This document shows positions 1-9,183 of a DNA stretch of 64,000 nt, piece after piece. Under the pieces are notes generated by a model. It was given only the letters and a program-made list of their open reading frames with translations. It was not told where the DNA came from and did not search any database. The translations under genes and the position numbers were made by a program. The first letter of the stretch is position 1. Every line of letters begins with the position of its first letter. The stretch covers positions 1 through 64,000 of the forward strand of contig PAQG01000048.1 in the NCBI GenBank assembly GCA_002709645.1. Direction: 5' to 3'. The stretch is from Acidimicrobiaceae bacterium. GTDB taxonomy: Bacteria > Actinomycetota > Acidimicrobiia > Acidimicrobiales > UBA8592.

Positions 1-342
1 AATATAACGCCCATTAAAAGTATGCAATCGATTTATTTCATTACGTGACTCAACATGGAAAGCAAGAACATACGATTCGACAAGAGCTCTACTCCCGACA
101 ATCTCAACACGGATATTCGAAACACGGTGCTGAGTAGCCACGTAACGGTTTCGAAGTGAAGGCAAGGCATATTCAACGAAATCCTCAATTGTCATTGGAT
201 CAGGTCCGTAATTATGCAAAATTGCACCCGGATGAAAAGCTGATGAAACGTACTCTGCGTCTAGCCGGTCAATACCGCGAGTGTAGGAAAGTAAACAATC
301 AATAATCAGAACTCTCTGACTCGTCAAAGATGAGTCTTCCAT
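1..342 (-). CDS. NTF2/SnoaL-like domain protein, 3'-truncated by window edge
   Basis: Manual reverse translation MEDSSLTSQRVLIIDCLLSYTRGIDRLDAEYVSSAFHPGAILHNYGPDPMTIEDFVEYALPSLRNRYVATQHRVSN...; start overlaps the upstream gene's TAA stop. Absent from the ORF track because it runs off the edge. Confidence 0.75.
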   Translation of the reverse strand, partial: MEDSSLTSQRVLIIDCLLSYTRGIDRLDAEYVSSAFHPGAILHNYGPDPMTIEDFVEYALPSLRNRYVATQHRVSNIRVEIVGSRALVESYVLAFHVESRNEINRLHTFNGRYI

Positions 343-2645
343 TAGCTTTCTTGACTTTCCTTTATCGCATTCCATACATTCACTGACGTTAAAGGCATGT
401 CAATGTGGCGCACACCGAGATGGGCTACTGCGTCAACGACAGCGTTCTGAATTGCAGGAGTAGATCCAATAGTTCCGGATTCCCCAATTCCTTTCGCTCC
501 GAGTGGGTTACGAGGACTAGGAGTTTCAGTATTGTACGTCTCGAATGATGGCAACTCAGCCGCTGACGGTATTGCATAATCCATCAGATTCCCTGTTACC
601 GGATTACCTTCATCATCGTAGAAAACTCCTTCAAACAAAGCTTGAGCTACCCCCTGAGCAATGCCGCCATGTTGTTGCCCAGTCACCAACATGGGGTTAA
701 GAATCCGACCACAGTCATCTACAGCTACATGACGGAGTAGTTCAACACCACCTGTTTCGGTATCAACCTCAACGACTGCCACATGAGCCCCAAATGGAAA
801 AGTAGAGTCAGTCCCGTCAAAATCTAGTTCATGAGTCAGGCCAGATTCCATACCCTCAGGCCTCCGCTCCTCGTTATTAGAAGCTTTAGAAAGTTCAGCC
901 CAACTCAATGAGTTCGAAGGTACTCCAGCTACATGCAACCCACCTTCGCCAGTGACGATATCTTCAGCATTTGCCTCAAGTAGATGTGCGGCGAGATCTT
1001 TCGCTTTACCTAGTACTGTTTCGCTTGCGACGTGGATAGCTGAACCAGCAGTTTGCAAAGAACGGGAACCCATAGTCCCTTGGCCACGTGGAATCTCATC
1101 AGTATCAGACTGCAAGATAGTAATATTGTCCATTGCAACGCCGAGCATCTCCGAGATAATCATTGAGAATGCCGTTATATGCCCCTGCCCATGGGCGCTA
1201 GTTCCAACTCGAGCAGTAACTGTGCCATCATCGTTGACTTCAACTGCCCCATACTCCATATGAAGACCCGCAGGTGCAGTGACTTCAACATATGTTGAAA
1301 GACCAATTCCTAATTGTTTTGGTCCGCCTTCGGAGCGACGTTTTGCTTGATCGACGAGCAGTGAATCATAATCTGCTTCATTGAGCGCCCTGTCGAGTGC
1401 CAAAGCATAATCCCCTGAGTCGTAATTCGCTCCGCCAAGAGTTGTGAGCGGGAATGCATCTTCAGCCAAGAAATTCTTGTTTCGTATTTCAGCCGGGTCC
1501 AGCCCAAGTTCATCAGCAGCTACATCAATGAGGCGCTCAAGTAGTTGAGTCGCTTCCGGCCTACCAGCTCCACGGTAGGCAGCTGTGTGGGTGGTATTTG
1601 TAGCAGCGCTACGAGCGTGGTAGCGGATCTTGGGGATATCGTAAACACCTTGGATCATTGTTTGCGTGAAAAAGGTTAAGAATCCGCCAATCGCAGGATA
1701 GGCGCCTGCATCAGCAATAACGCTGGCATCTAATCCAACTATTTTCCCATCTGATGAAAATCCCATTTCCCCGTACATGATCATTCCACGCCCATGAGCG
1801 AGAGAAAGCATGTTCTCGCTTCGTAACTCCGTCCACTTCAAAGGTCGTTTTAGTAGTCTCGCCAATTCCGACGTAATAACGTGTTCTACGTAAACACCGC
1901 CTTTAGGTCCGAAACCACCTCCAACAGTCGGAGCTGCGACTCGAAGGTCTGATTGCTCCATACCCAATTGCGCTGCTAATGCTTCACGCACCGAAATAGG
2001 GTTCTGACTCGGGATCCAAGCAGTTAAAGTCCCATCATTTTCGGGGACTGCGATAATGCCGTTAGATTCCAGAGGGACGCCAGCAAGGCGTTGACTCACG
2101 ATTCGAACTTTAGCTATGTGGTCAGCCCCCTCATTCGGATCGCCATCCTCTAATCCTATTCCGGTTTCGAAACACTGATTTGATTCATTCTCTTCAAAAA
2201 GAATCGGAGCATCCTCTTTTAGGGCTTTTTCTGGGTCAGTTACTGCCGGAAGCGGTTCATAATCCATCCATATAGCTGCAGCGCCATCAGCGGCGGCAGA
2301 GAATGAGTCAGCTACAACCACAGCGATAATATCGCCCACTAACCGTACTTTTCCTTTCGCTAATGGTGGCCTAGCGAAATGAGGAGGAAACATTGGGAAA
2401 CCAAGATATGGAGCGAGATCTAAATCGTCTGCTGTCCATACATCAACAACACCATCAATAGCCTTTGCATCGGCAGTTTCTATAGAAATAATGTTGGCAT
2501 GGGCGACTGGCGATCGTGCAAAGTAGACGTATCCCAAACCATTAATTTCCATATCATCAAAATATTTATCTTCCCCAGTAAGAAGAGTTGGATCTTCACG
2601 ACGGAGAACGGCGTTGCCAAGAATCGAACCTTTAACTTCAGTCAT
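342..2645 (-). CDS. xanthine dehydrogenase/CoxL family molybdopterin-binding subunit
   Basis: ORF 342..2684; start MTEVKGSILGNAVLRREDP preferred because of upstream AAAGGGGAAG; contains GGGFGPKGG, AAYRGAGRPEA and GAKGIGESG. Confidence 0.9.
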   Translation of the reverse strand: MTEVKGSILGNAVLRREDPTLLTGEDKYFDDMEINGLGYVYFARSPVAHANIISIETADAKAIDGVVDVWTADDLDLAPYLGFPMFPPHFARPPLAKGKVRLVGDIIAVVVADSFSAAADGAAAIWMDYEPLPAVTDPEKALKEDAPILFEENESNQCFETGIGLEDGDPNEGADHIAKVRIVSQRLAGVPLESNGIIAVPENDGTLTAWIPSQNPISVREALAAQLGMEQSDLRVAAPTVGGGFGPKGGVYVEHVITSELARLLKRPLKWTELRSENMLSLAHGRGMIMYGEMGFSSDGKIVGLDASVIADAGAYPAIGGFLTFFTQTMIQGVYDIPKIRYHARSAATNTTHTAAYRGAGRPEATQLLERLIDVAADELGLDPAEIRNKNFLAEDAFPLTTLGGANYDSGDYALALDRALNEADYDSLLVDQAKRRSEGGPKQLGIGLSTYVEVTAPAGLHMEYGAVEVNDDGTVTARVGTSAHGQGHITAFSMIISEMLGVAMDNITILQSDTDEIPRGQGTMGSRSLQTAGSAIHVASETVLGKAKDLAAHLLEANAEDIVTGEGGLHVAGVPSNSLSWAELSKASNNEERRPEGMESGLTHELDFDGTDSTFPFGAHVAVVEVDTETGGVELLRHVAVDDCGRILNPMLVTGQQHGGIAQGVAQALFEGVFYDDEGNPVTGNLMDYAIPSAAELPSFETYNTETPSPRNPLGAKGIGESGTIGSTPAIQNAVVDAVAHLGVRHIDMPLTSVNVWNAIKESQES

Positions 2646-2830
2646 AAGACTTCCCCTTTGTTCACATTGATAAGAGTCTTGCATTTATCTTGGCAGAACA
2701 CGAGTCAGAACGTCATCTTCTTCCGGAGCCAAGAGCTTAATTTCAATAGCTTTTTCTTAAATTACTGTTCCCAAAATACATGTTGTACAGTGAAGAATAT
2801 AAAGTTTGTAAGTCCGTGCAGGAGGAAATC

Positions 2831-4189
2831 GTGGCAATAGTTCGTGATGTTTCGGAAAGGTCCCCAGGTATTACGTATCAGGAACTCTTAGACGAGGATA
2901 CGCATCCCGTACCTGATGTTCTTAGGCTGGAATCTACCCAGAGTTTCGGCCCAGATGAGTTTCCTGTCACTCGGTACACAACTCGTGAATGGCATGAGAT
3001 TGAAAAAGAAAATCTCTGGTCAAAGGTATGGCAATACGCTTGCCGTGCTGATGAGATTCCAGAGGCTGGCGACCATTACGTCTATGAGATAGTTGGTCGA
3101 AGCTATATCGTTATGCGCAGCAGTAAAGATGAGATCAAGGCCTACCCAAATGCTTGCTTACACCGTGGAAGGAAACTCAAAGATTACGGTGGTCGATGCT
3201 CAGAAATACGATGCGCATTTCATGGCTTCGCTTGGGAACTTGATGGGCAACTTAAAGATGTGCCAGCAAAATGGGATTTTCCACATGTTGAAGCAGAAGA
3301 ATTTAAGCTCCCTGAGGTTCAGGTAGGTGTTTGGGCAGGGTTCGTTTTCATAAACCCAGACCCTAATGCAGGATCTCTTGAGGACTTTGTTGGAGACCTT
3401 GATGACCATTTCCAGGTTTGGGACCTTGAGCGGCGTTACAAACAGGCTCATGTCGCAAAGGTTATTTACGCGAATTGGAAAATAGCCCAAGAAGCGTTTT
3501 GTGAAGCATTTCATGTAAATGCAACGCACCCGCAAATCATGCCCTACTTAGGTTCTACTAATTCTCAGGTAGATATTTGGGACAATTTTGCTCGTGTTAT
3601 CAGCCCAGGTGGTACTCCTGAGCCTCTTCTTGACTATGAAGTTTCAGAGGACGACCAGTTGCGGTCAATGCTGGACACGAGCTACGACCAAGAAACACCA
3701 ATAAAAATTCCAGAGGGAACAACGATGCGCGCTCATGCCGCCAAAATGTCGAGAGATCGATGGAGGCCAATGGCGGGAGATTGGGTTGATTCCATGTCGG
3801 ATGCAGAAATGATGGACAGCATTGACTACACGCTTTTCCCGAATTTTCATCCATGGGGTGCATTCAACAGGATCGTTTATCGTTTCCGCCCCAATGGTGA
3901 TGATCATAGAAGTTCTATTATGGAATGTATTTTTCTTGCTCCGTACCTAGAGGGTGAGAAACCAGACCCAGCTCCTATTCACTGGCTCAGCGATGAAGAA
4001 AATTTCAGTGACGCAAAAGAATTAGATACGTTAGGTAAAGTTTTTGACCAAGACGTCTTTAATATGGCTAAGGTTCAACTTGGACTTGAGACAACTCATA
4101 GAACAGGGGTTGTACTAAGTAACTATCAAGAATCAAAAGTCCGGTGGTTGCATCACAAACTTAGCGAATGGTGCGGGGAGGACGTCTAA
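2831..4189 (+). CDS. aromatic-ring-hydroxylating dioxygenase alpha subunit (Rieske [2Fe-2S])
   Basis: Rieske motif CLHRGRKL...CAFHGFAW; EAFCEAFHVNATHP iron-site region; GTG start after AGGAGG, in frame with ORF 2780..4189. Confidence 0.88.
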   Translation: MAIVRDVSERSPGITYQELLDEDTHPVPDVLRLESTQSFGPDEFPVTRYTTREWHEIEKENLWSKVWQYACRADEIPEAGDHYVYEIVGRSYIVMRSSKDEIKAYPNACLHRGRKLKDYGGRCSEIRCAFHGFAWELDGQLKDVPAKWDFPHVEAEEFKLPEVQVGVWAGFVFINPDPNAGSLEDFVGDLDDHFQVWDLERRYKQAHVAKVIYANWKIAQEAFCEAFHVNATHPQIMPYLGSTNSQVDIWDNFARVISPGGTPEPLLDYEVSEDDQLRSMLDTSYDQETPIKIPEGTTMRAHAAKMSRDRWRPMAGDWVDSMSDAEMMDSIDYTLFPNFHPWGAFNRIVYRFRPNGDDHRSSIMECIFLAPYLEGEKPDPAPIHWLSDEENFSDAKELDTLGKVFDQDVFNMAKVQLGLETTHRTGVVLSNYQESKVRWLHHKLSEWCGEDV

Positions 4190-4401
4190 TGTCGCATGGA
4201 TTAGTACACCCATTTTCTAAAGCCCTTTATGTCAAAACAGAAGATGGAAACATACGTGTAACTGATGGAGACAAAGAAGGCTTATTCCGTCTTGATGGTT
4301 CGTGGATAGAAGGCGAATTAAGAGAATGTGACCCGCAACTATGTGGGTGGGTTGGGGGACCAGTAATTGAAAACCATCGCGTCGGAAAAGTAGAGAATTA
4401 A
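4189..4401 (+). CDS. small hypothetical protein (70 aa), translationally coupled to the Rieske oxygenase
   Basis: ATG overlaps the upstream stop (TAATG); protein MSHGLVHPFSKALYVKTEDGNIRV... Confidence 0.65.
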   Translation: MSHGLVHPFSKALYVKTEDGNIRVTDGDKEGLFRLDGSWIEGELRECDPQLCGWVGGPVIENHRVGKVEN

Positions 4402-4444
4402 CAAGGCCCAGCAGTCTAAAACAAGAAATGAAGGGATACTAAGA

Positions 4445-5347
4445 ATGGGATTCCCTAAAGATATTCGAGTAGTTGAAACTATGATCGGTACGCGCGCTGG
4501 AAAACTAGCGAAACTTAACTACACCAACCTCACAGGGATGAAAGACAAAGAAACTGAAGGATTCAACTTTCCCGCCCAATATATGTTCAAAGATGTTCCC
4601 TGGAGCGAACAAGCACGCAACTTCGAAGAGGAACCTGAACCCCTCCAAGGCGCAGAGCTACTTCTTCCATATATGGAAAAACACAACATAGAAATCGCCA
4701 TGGTTGGAGTTGGGCCAGGTAAAGAAAGATCAGATGCCCGCGATGCTATTGATAACCACCCAGATAGGTTCATTGGCTGTCATGAACCCGACCCAAACAA
4801 TGTTATGGGATCAATCATGAACATTAAGAAACTTCATGCCGATGGGTATATACACGCTATCTCAGCATTTCCCGCTGGTCGCACTCCGCAAGTCCCTATT
4901 GATGACCCCAAAATGTATGCGCTTTATGCAACATGTGTTGAATTAGATATCCCCATATTTTGTTGTGCAGGTATTCCAGGGCCTCGCGTTCCATTTGGAG
5001 CACAGCATGTGAAACTCATAGACGCGGTCATGTACGATTTTCCTGACTTACGTTTTGTAACCCGTCACGGGTGCGAACCATGGGAAGAACTGGCAGTGAA
5101 ATTAATGCTTAAATGGCCAAATCTTCACTACTCAACATCTGCTTTTGCCCCCAAATACTATCCGCAGGCAGTTATTGATTATGCAAATACCAGAGGTGCT
5201 GAGAAAATAATATACGCAGGGTATTTCCCGATGGGACTTCACATAGATACGATCTTCGAGCAGCTTCCAAACGTCCCATTCCGTGATCATGTCTGGGCAA
5301 AGTTTTTAAGAGAGAACGCTGCCAGAGTCCTGAAACTAGATATCTAA
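4445..5347 (+). CDS. amidohydrolase family protein (amidohydrolase_2-like)
   Basis: 300 aa ORF; DNHPDRFIGCHEPDPNN, RFVTRHGCEPWEELAVKLMLKWPNLHYSTSAF and EKIIYAGYFP are typical of the family. Confidence 0.78.
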   Translation: MGFPKDIRVVETMIGTRAGKLAKLNYTNLTGMKDKETEGFNFPAQYMFKDVPWSEQARNFEEEPEPLQGAELLLPYMEKHNIEIAMVGVGPGKERSDARDAIDNHPDRFIGCHEPDPNNVMGSIMNIKKLHADGYIHAISAFPAGRTPQVPIDDPKMYALYATCVELDIPIFCCAGIPGPRVPFGAQHVKLIDAVMYDFPDLRFVTRHGCEPWEELAVKLMLKWPNLHYSTSAFAPKYYPQAVIDYANTRGAEKIIYAGYFPMGLHIDTIFEQLPNVPFRDHVWAKFLRENAARVLKLDI

Positions 5348-5355
5348 GGATTGAG

Positions 5356-6333
5356 ATGCTCTCCCTACGATTTGATTTCAGACTTAAACCTGGCAGTCCC
5401 TCAACAATGCAGGAACTCTATGAAGCCGCTTTGGATATGTGCGAATGGGGCGAACATAATGGTGCCATCACAGCGATGTTCTCCGAACATCACACCTCTC
5501 CCGACGGATACCTTCCCTCTCCTCTTATTCTCGCTGCGGCCGCTGCCGCACGGACAAATACTCTCACTTTTAATGTTGGTGCACTGCTCCTCCTCATGTA
5601 CGACCCGATAAAACTCGCCGAAGATATTTCGGTGCTTGACCATCTAAGTGGAGGCCGGATTGGGTACACCATCGGACTTGGATACCGGGACGAAGAATAT
5701 GCAATGTTCGGTGTTAATAAATCAAAAAGAGGCCAAGAAATTGAGGAACGGATTTTGGTTCTCCGTAGAGCTTTAGCTGGTGAAAAATTTCAATGGCGTG
5801 GGCGTAGCATACGTGTTCATCCCGAACCCTTCACAAAGGGTGGACCCGTCATTGCCTACGGAGGGGGAAGTAAAGCAGCTGCAGAACGAGCTGCACGACT
5901 CGGAATAATGTTTTTCCCACAAACAACAGATACGGCAATGAGTGACTTTTATGATGCTGAAGCCAAACGTGTAGGAAATTCGACCGGAATGACGATGGGG
6001 CCAGAAGAGGGGGCACCCACAACAATCTTTGTCGCTGAAGACCTTGAGAAAGCATGGGAACAATACGGTCCGTACATGCTTCATGATGCAACGGAATACC
6101 GAAAATGGATGGGAGAGCTTAACAATTCAGCCAGCCTGAGCCACGCAACAACCATTACTGAATTACGAGAAGAAAAGGGATCTTACCGAATCGTTACCCC
6201 TGACGAAGCTATATCGCTAATCTCTCAATACCACCGACTCTCCCTGCAACCCCTATGTGGCGGAATGCCACCAGAAATAGCTTGGGAGTCACTTCATTTA
6301 ATTGAAGATAAAGTTCTTCCTTTTGTGCTTTAG
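5356..6333 (+). CDS. LLM class flavin-dependent oxidoreductase
   Basis: 325 aa; AEDISVLDHLSGGRIGYTIGLGYRDEEYAMFGV luciferase-like motif. Confidence 0.88.
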   Translation: MLSLRFDFRLKPGSPSTMQELYEAALDMCEWGEHNGAITAMFSEHHTSPDGYLPSPLILAAAAAARTNTLTFNVGALLLLMYDPIKLAEDISVLDHLSGGRIGYTIGLGYRDEEYAMFGVNKSKRGQEIEERILVLRRALAGEKFQWRGRSIRVHPEPFTKGGPVIAYGGGSKAAAERAARLGIMFFPQTTDTAMSDFYDAEAKRVGNSTGMTMGPEEGAPTTIFVAEDLEKAWEQYGPYMLHDATEYRKWMGELNNSASLSHATTITELREEKGSYRIVTPDEAISLISQYHRLSLQPLCGGMPPEIAWESLHLIEDKVLPFVL

Positions 6334-6390
6334 GGTCACTGCGGGGTAGAGACTTTTTCAGTAGTCTTAATTGGGTTAAAGGAGTTTTCA

Positions 6391-7179
6391 ATGAAAAAAG
6401 TACTGTTTGCGTTATTAGCCTTATGTGTAGTCGTACCTGCTTGTGGCGGCGACGATGCTGGATCAGTCACAAGCATGGATGAGTCTTCTAGTTCTTCGGC
6501 TTCGGCGTCAAGTCCGGCTTCAGAGAAAGCAGATAGTTCCAGTTCAGGGGAACAAGCATTCGCTGGCGCGTTAGCAGCCTCACTGGCTTCAGATCCTGAA
6601 TTTCCATTCCCAGATGAAGGTCTATGCATCACTGAATCTGTTGTTGATGAGATTGGGTTGGACAGACTCATTGAGCTAGGGATCACTGAAGACTCAGGCA
6701 GCGATGACTTTGAGGTTCTTCCCGCTGAGGTACAGGTTGCATTCATAAACGGAATAGTTGACTGTGTCGGGAAATCTGGATTGGCAACCTTACTAGTTCA
6801 ACTTTCGAATGAAGACCTAGATGACGGTCCACCTTTAAGCATGGAAGATGCAGAATGCATAGCAGAAGGACTTAGCGATGAACAATGGTCTAGCTTCTTA
6901 CAAGGAGCCTTTAGCGGAGATGAATTAAGTGATGAATCCGGGGCTGATTTCTTCGTAGGAGTCCTTGAGGCATGCCCCCAGATATTGGTGAATTCATTCA
7001 AAGATGATTTAGGTCTTGATCAATCTCAAGCTGAGTGCTTGGCCGGAAGCTTAACAGGTACCCTTATAGATGTATTCACTTCCGGAGCATTAGAAACCGG
7101 CGATGCGCCACCGGAAATATTTGGAGAATTAATTGAAGCATTTATCGGATGCGGTATTGACTTAGCGCAATTAGAGTAA
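6391..7179 (+). CDS. secreted lipoprotein, hypothetical, with repeated Cys-containing segments
   Basis: Signal peptide with lipobox MKKVLFALLALCVVVPAC, Ser-rich linker, AAAGGAG upstream of the ATG. Confidence 0.75.
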   Translation: MKKVLFALLALCVVVPACGGDDAGSVTSMDESSSSSASASSPASEKADSSSSGEQAFAGALAASLASDPEFPFPDEGLCITESVVDEIGLDRLIELGITEDSGSDDFEVLPAEVQVAFINGIVDCVGKSGLATLLVQLSNEDLDDGPPLSMEDAECIAEGLSDEQWSSFLQGAFSGDELSDESGADFFVGVLEACPQILVNSFKDDLGLDQSQAECLAGSLTGTLIDVFTSGALETGDAPPEIFGELIEAFIGCGIDLAQLE

Positions 7180-8052
7180 ATGCGGAGCTAAGCGGTCCAA
7201 GCTCGTGTCATCAAATGGGCTGAGTTGCGCCCGAGAAATGCCCTGTTCGGCAAGCCATCCTAGCCCATCAGCTACTTTTTCTGGGCTTCCAAAAAAGCGG
7301 CTGTAAAGCCCATCGCCCATTTTCGCTTCGATACCTTTGGTGAACTGATCTGTTCCAGCATTGCAAAGAACAAACATTCCTAATTTAATACCAGGACGAA
7401 TATTCCGCACTTTTTCGATCATCGATAGAAGGTGGCTATCTGTAACATCAGCCAAGACCTCCATGTCTAGTCTCCCGCCACGTGTGGAAGCGCTTGAAGC
7501 TTTAATCTCGACTCTGTCTAAGAAGGGGGTTACTTCACGAATGGTTCGAGGCCCACCAACTGAACCAATCAACAATGGTGATTGGTCACCTAAGGGACCC
7601 AAGTTCTTTGTATCAACCGAATAATAACTTCCTTCGAAAGAACAAGTCCCCTCCGTTAATAATGAACGAACAATCTGAACTGCTTCAATGTACATGCCGG
7701 CGCGATCGCGTGGAATCGGGTATTCCATTCCAGCGTCCACAACTTCACCTTGTGCCCAACCAGCACCGAGTCCGAGCTCAAACCTACCAGAACTCACCTT
7801 GTGTAAAAGTAAGGCAGCTTGTGCGACTTCAACAGGGGACCTTAGGAGATTATTCACAAACGAGGTAGTGACTTTTACGCGACTAGTTGCAGAAGCTATC
7901 GCTGTTACGGCTACCCACACATGGGGGAAAGGGCGATGATCGGTATAGAAGTGGTCCGCAACTGAAAGAACATGCCACCCTTCATCTTCACGTTGCCGGC
8001 CCCACTCACCGGGGTCAACGCTCACATCCATAAGATTTGTCACATATTCCAT
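7171..8052 (-). CDS. LLM class (probably F420-dependent) oxidoreductase
   Basis: 293 aa; SSGRFELGLGAGW motif. Confidence 0.85.
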   Translation of the reverse strand: MEYVTNLMDVSVDPGEWGRQREDEGWHVLSVADHFYTDHRPFPHVWVAVTAIASATSRVKVTTSFVNNLLRSPVEVAQAALLLHKVSSGRFELGLGAGWAQGEVVDAGMEYPIPRDRAGMYIEAVQIVRSLLTEGTCSFEGSYYSVDTKNLGPLGDQSPLLIGSVGGPRTIREVTPFLDRVEIKASSASTRGGRLDMEVLADVTDSHLLSMIEKVRNIRPGIKLGMFVLCNAGTDQFTKGIEAKMGDGLYSRFFGSPEKVADGLGWLAEQGISRAQLSPFDDTSLDRLAPHLL

Positions 8053-8124
8053 GAGCGAACTCTAACTGAAACTAATAGAAACAACTAATAGAAACTTGAA
8101 TGCGCACCCTCAGAGATACTGTGA

Positions 8125-8637
8125 TTGAATCAAATTGTGAGAAATAACACGAAACACAGAATCCAATTTCTAATCCTGACTATTTTCGTGTTTTGTCTCG
8201 TAGGATCTATACCACTTCACGCTCACACAACGCTGCTTGATTCAACGCCTGAACGTGCGAGCAAAGTAACTGATCTAGATGAAATTAAACTTATTTTCGC
8301 AAGTGAACTCATTAATGATGGAAAAGCAAAAATCTATCTGGCAACTATCAGAGAAGGAAAAGATATTCCTATCTCAGAAACGGTTTTCGTTTCTGACTTT
8401 GTAATAAAAGCAGAAGTACCTGAATTGCCAGAACCCGGACAATACGTTGTCCGCTATATGGTCACCTCACTTGATGGTGACCTTAATGACGGAGGTTATG
8501 CGTTTGAACTTCTAGAACCTAAGGGAAATAATGTTACATGGCTCCTACTTGGAATCGGCGTTGTAGCCCTTATGGGAGTGGCATATCTTCTACGACCGAA
8601 AACAAGCAACGATAAAGAGGAGACAGATAATGGATAA
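8125..8637 (+). CDS. CopC-domain copper resistance protein
   Basis: HAHTTLLDSTPERASKVTDLDEIKLIFASEL motif, N-terminal signal, C-terminal TM helix; start codon uncertain. Confidence 0.75.
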   Translation: MNQIVRNNTKHRIQFLILTIFVFCLVGSIPLHAHTTLLDSTPERASKVTDLDEIKLIFASELINDGKAKIYLATIREGKDIPISETVFVSDFVIKAEVPELPEPGQYVVRYMVTSLDGDLNDGGYAFELLEPKGNNVTWLLLGIGVVALMGVAYLLRPKTSNDKEETDNG

Positions 8638-9178
8638 TCCGCGGATTAAACCCTTAGATATAAACAAGCTTGAACCAGAAGCAGAAGCAGTCCTCCAACC
8701 CATGATTGATGCGGGAAGGCCATGGAATATCTTTCTAACCTTGGCACGGCACCCAGATCTGGCTCGGCGCTGGCTAGTCTTTTCAAACCATGTCCTCTTC
8801 AAATCAACTATTCCTGCAAGGGAACGGGAAATAGCCATTCTTCGAATCGGTTGGTTGTGCGAAGCAGAGTATGAATGGGCCCAGCATAAGGTGATAGGAA
8901 CTGATGCAGGGTTAACACCCGAAGAGATAGAACGCATCAAAGAGGGACCTGAAGGGGACTGGAACGATCTAGATAGATTAATTCTCACAGCAGCAGACGA
9001 ACTCCACTATGAGAAAAAAATAAGTGAAAAAACTTGGGTATCTCTCGGAGACCATTGGGATGAAAAACAACTTATGGACTTAGTCTTTACTATCGGTCAA
9101 TACACACTTGTCTCAATGGCGTTACGAACATTTGGTGTTCCTCTAGATGATTTCTTAACTGGATGGACCCCAGCGTAA
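8630..9178 (+). CDS. carboxymuconolactone decarboxylase family protein
   Basis: ARHPDLARRWLVFSNHVLFKSTIPAREREIAILRIGWLCEAEYEWAQH. Confidence 0.85.
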   Translation: MDNPRIKPLDINKLEPEAEAVLQPMIDAGRPWNIFLTLARHPDLARRWLVFSNHVLFKSTIPAREREIAILRIGWLCEAEYEWAQHKVIGTDAGLTPEEIERIKEGPEGDWNDLDRLILTAADELHYEKKISEKTWVSLGDHWDEKQLMDLVFTIGQYTLVSMALRTFGVPLDDFLTGWTPA

Positions 9179-9183
9179 CTTCG

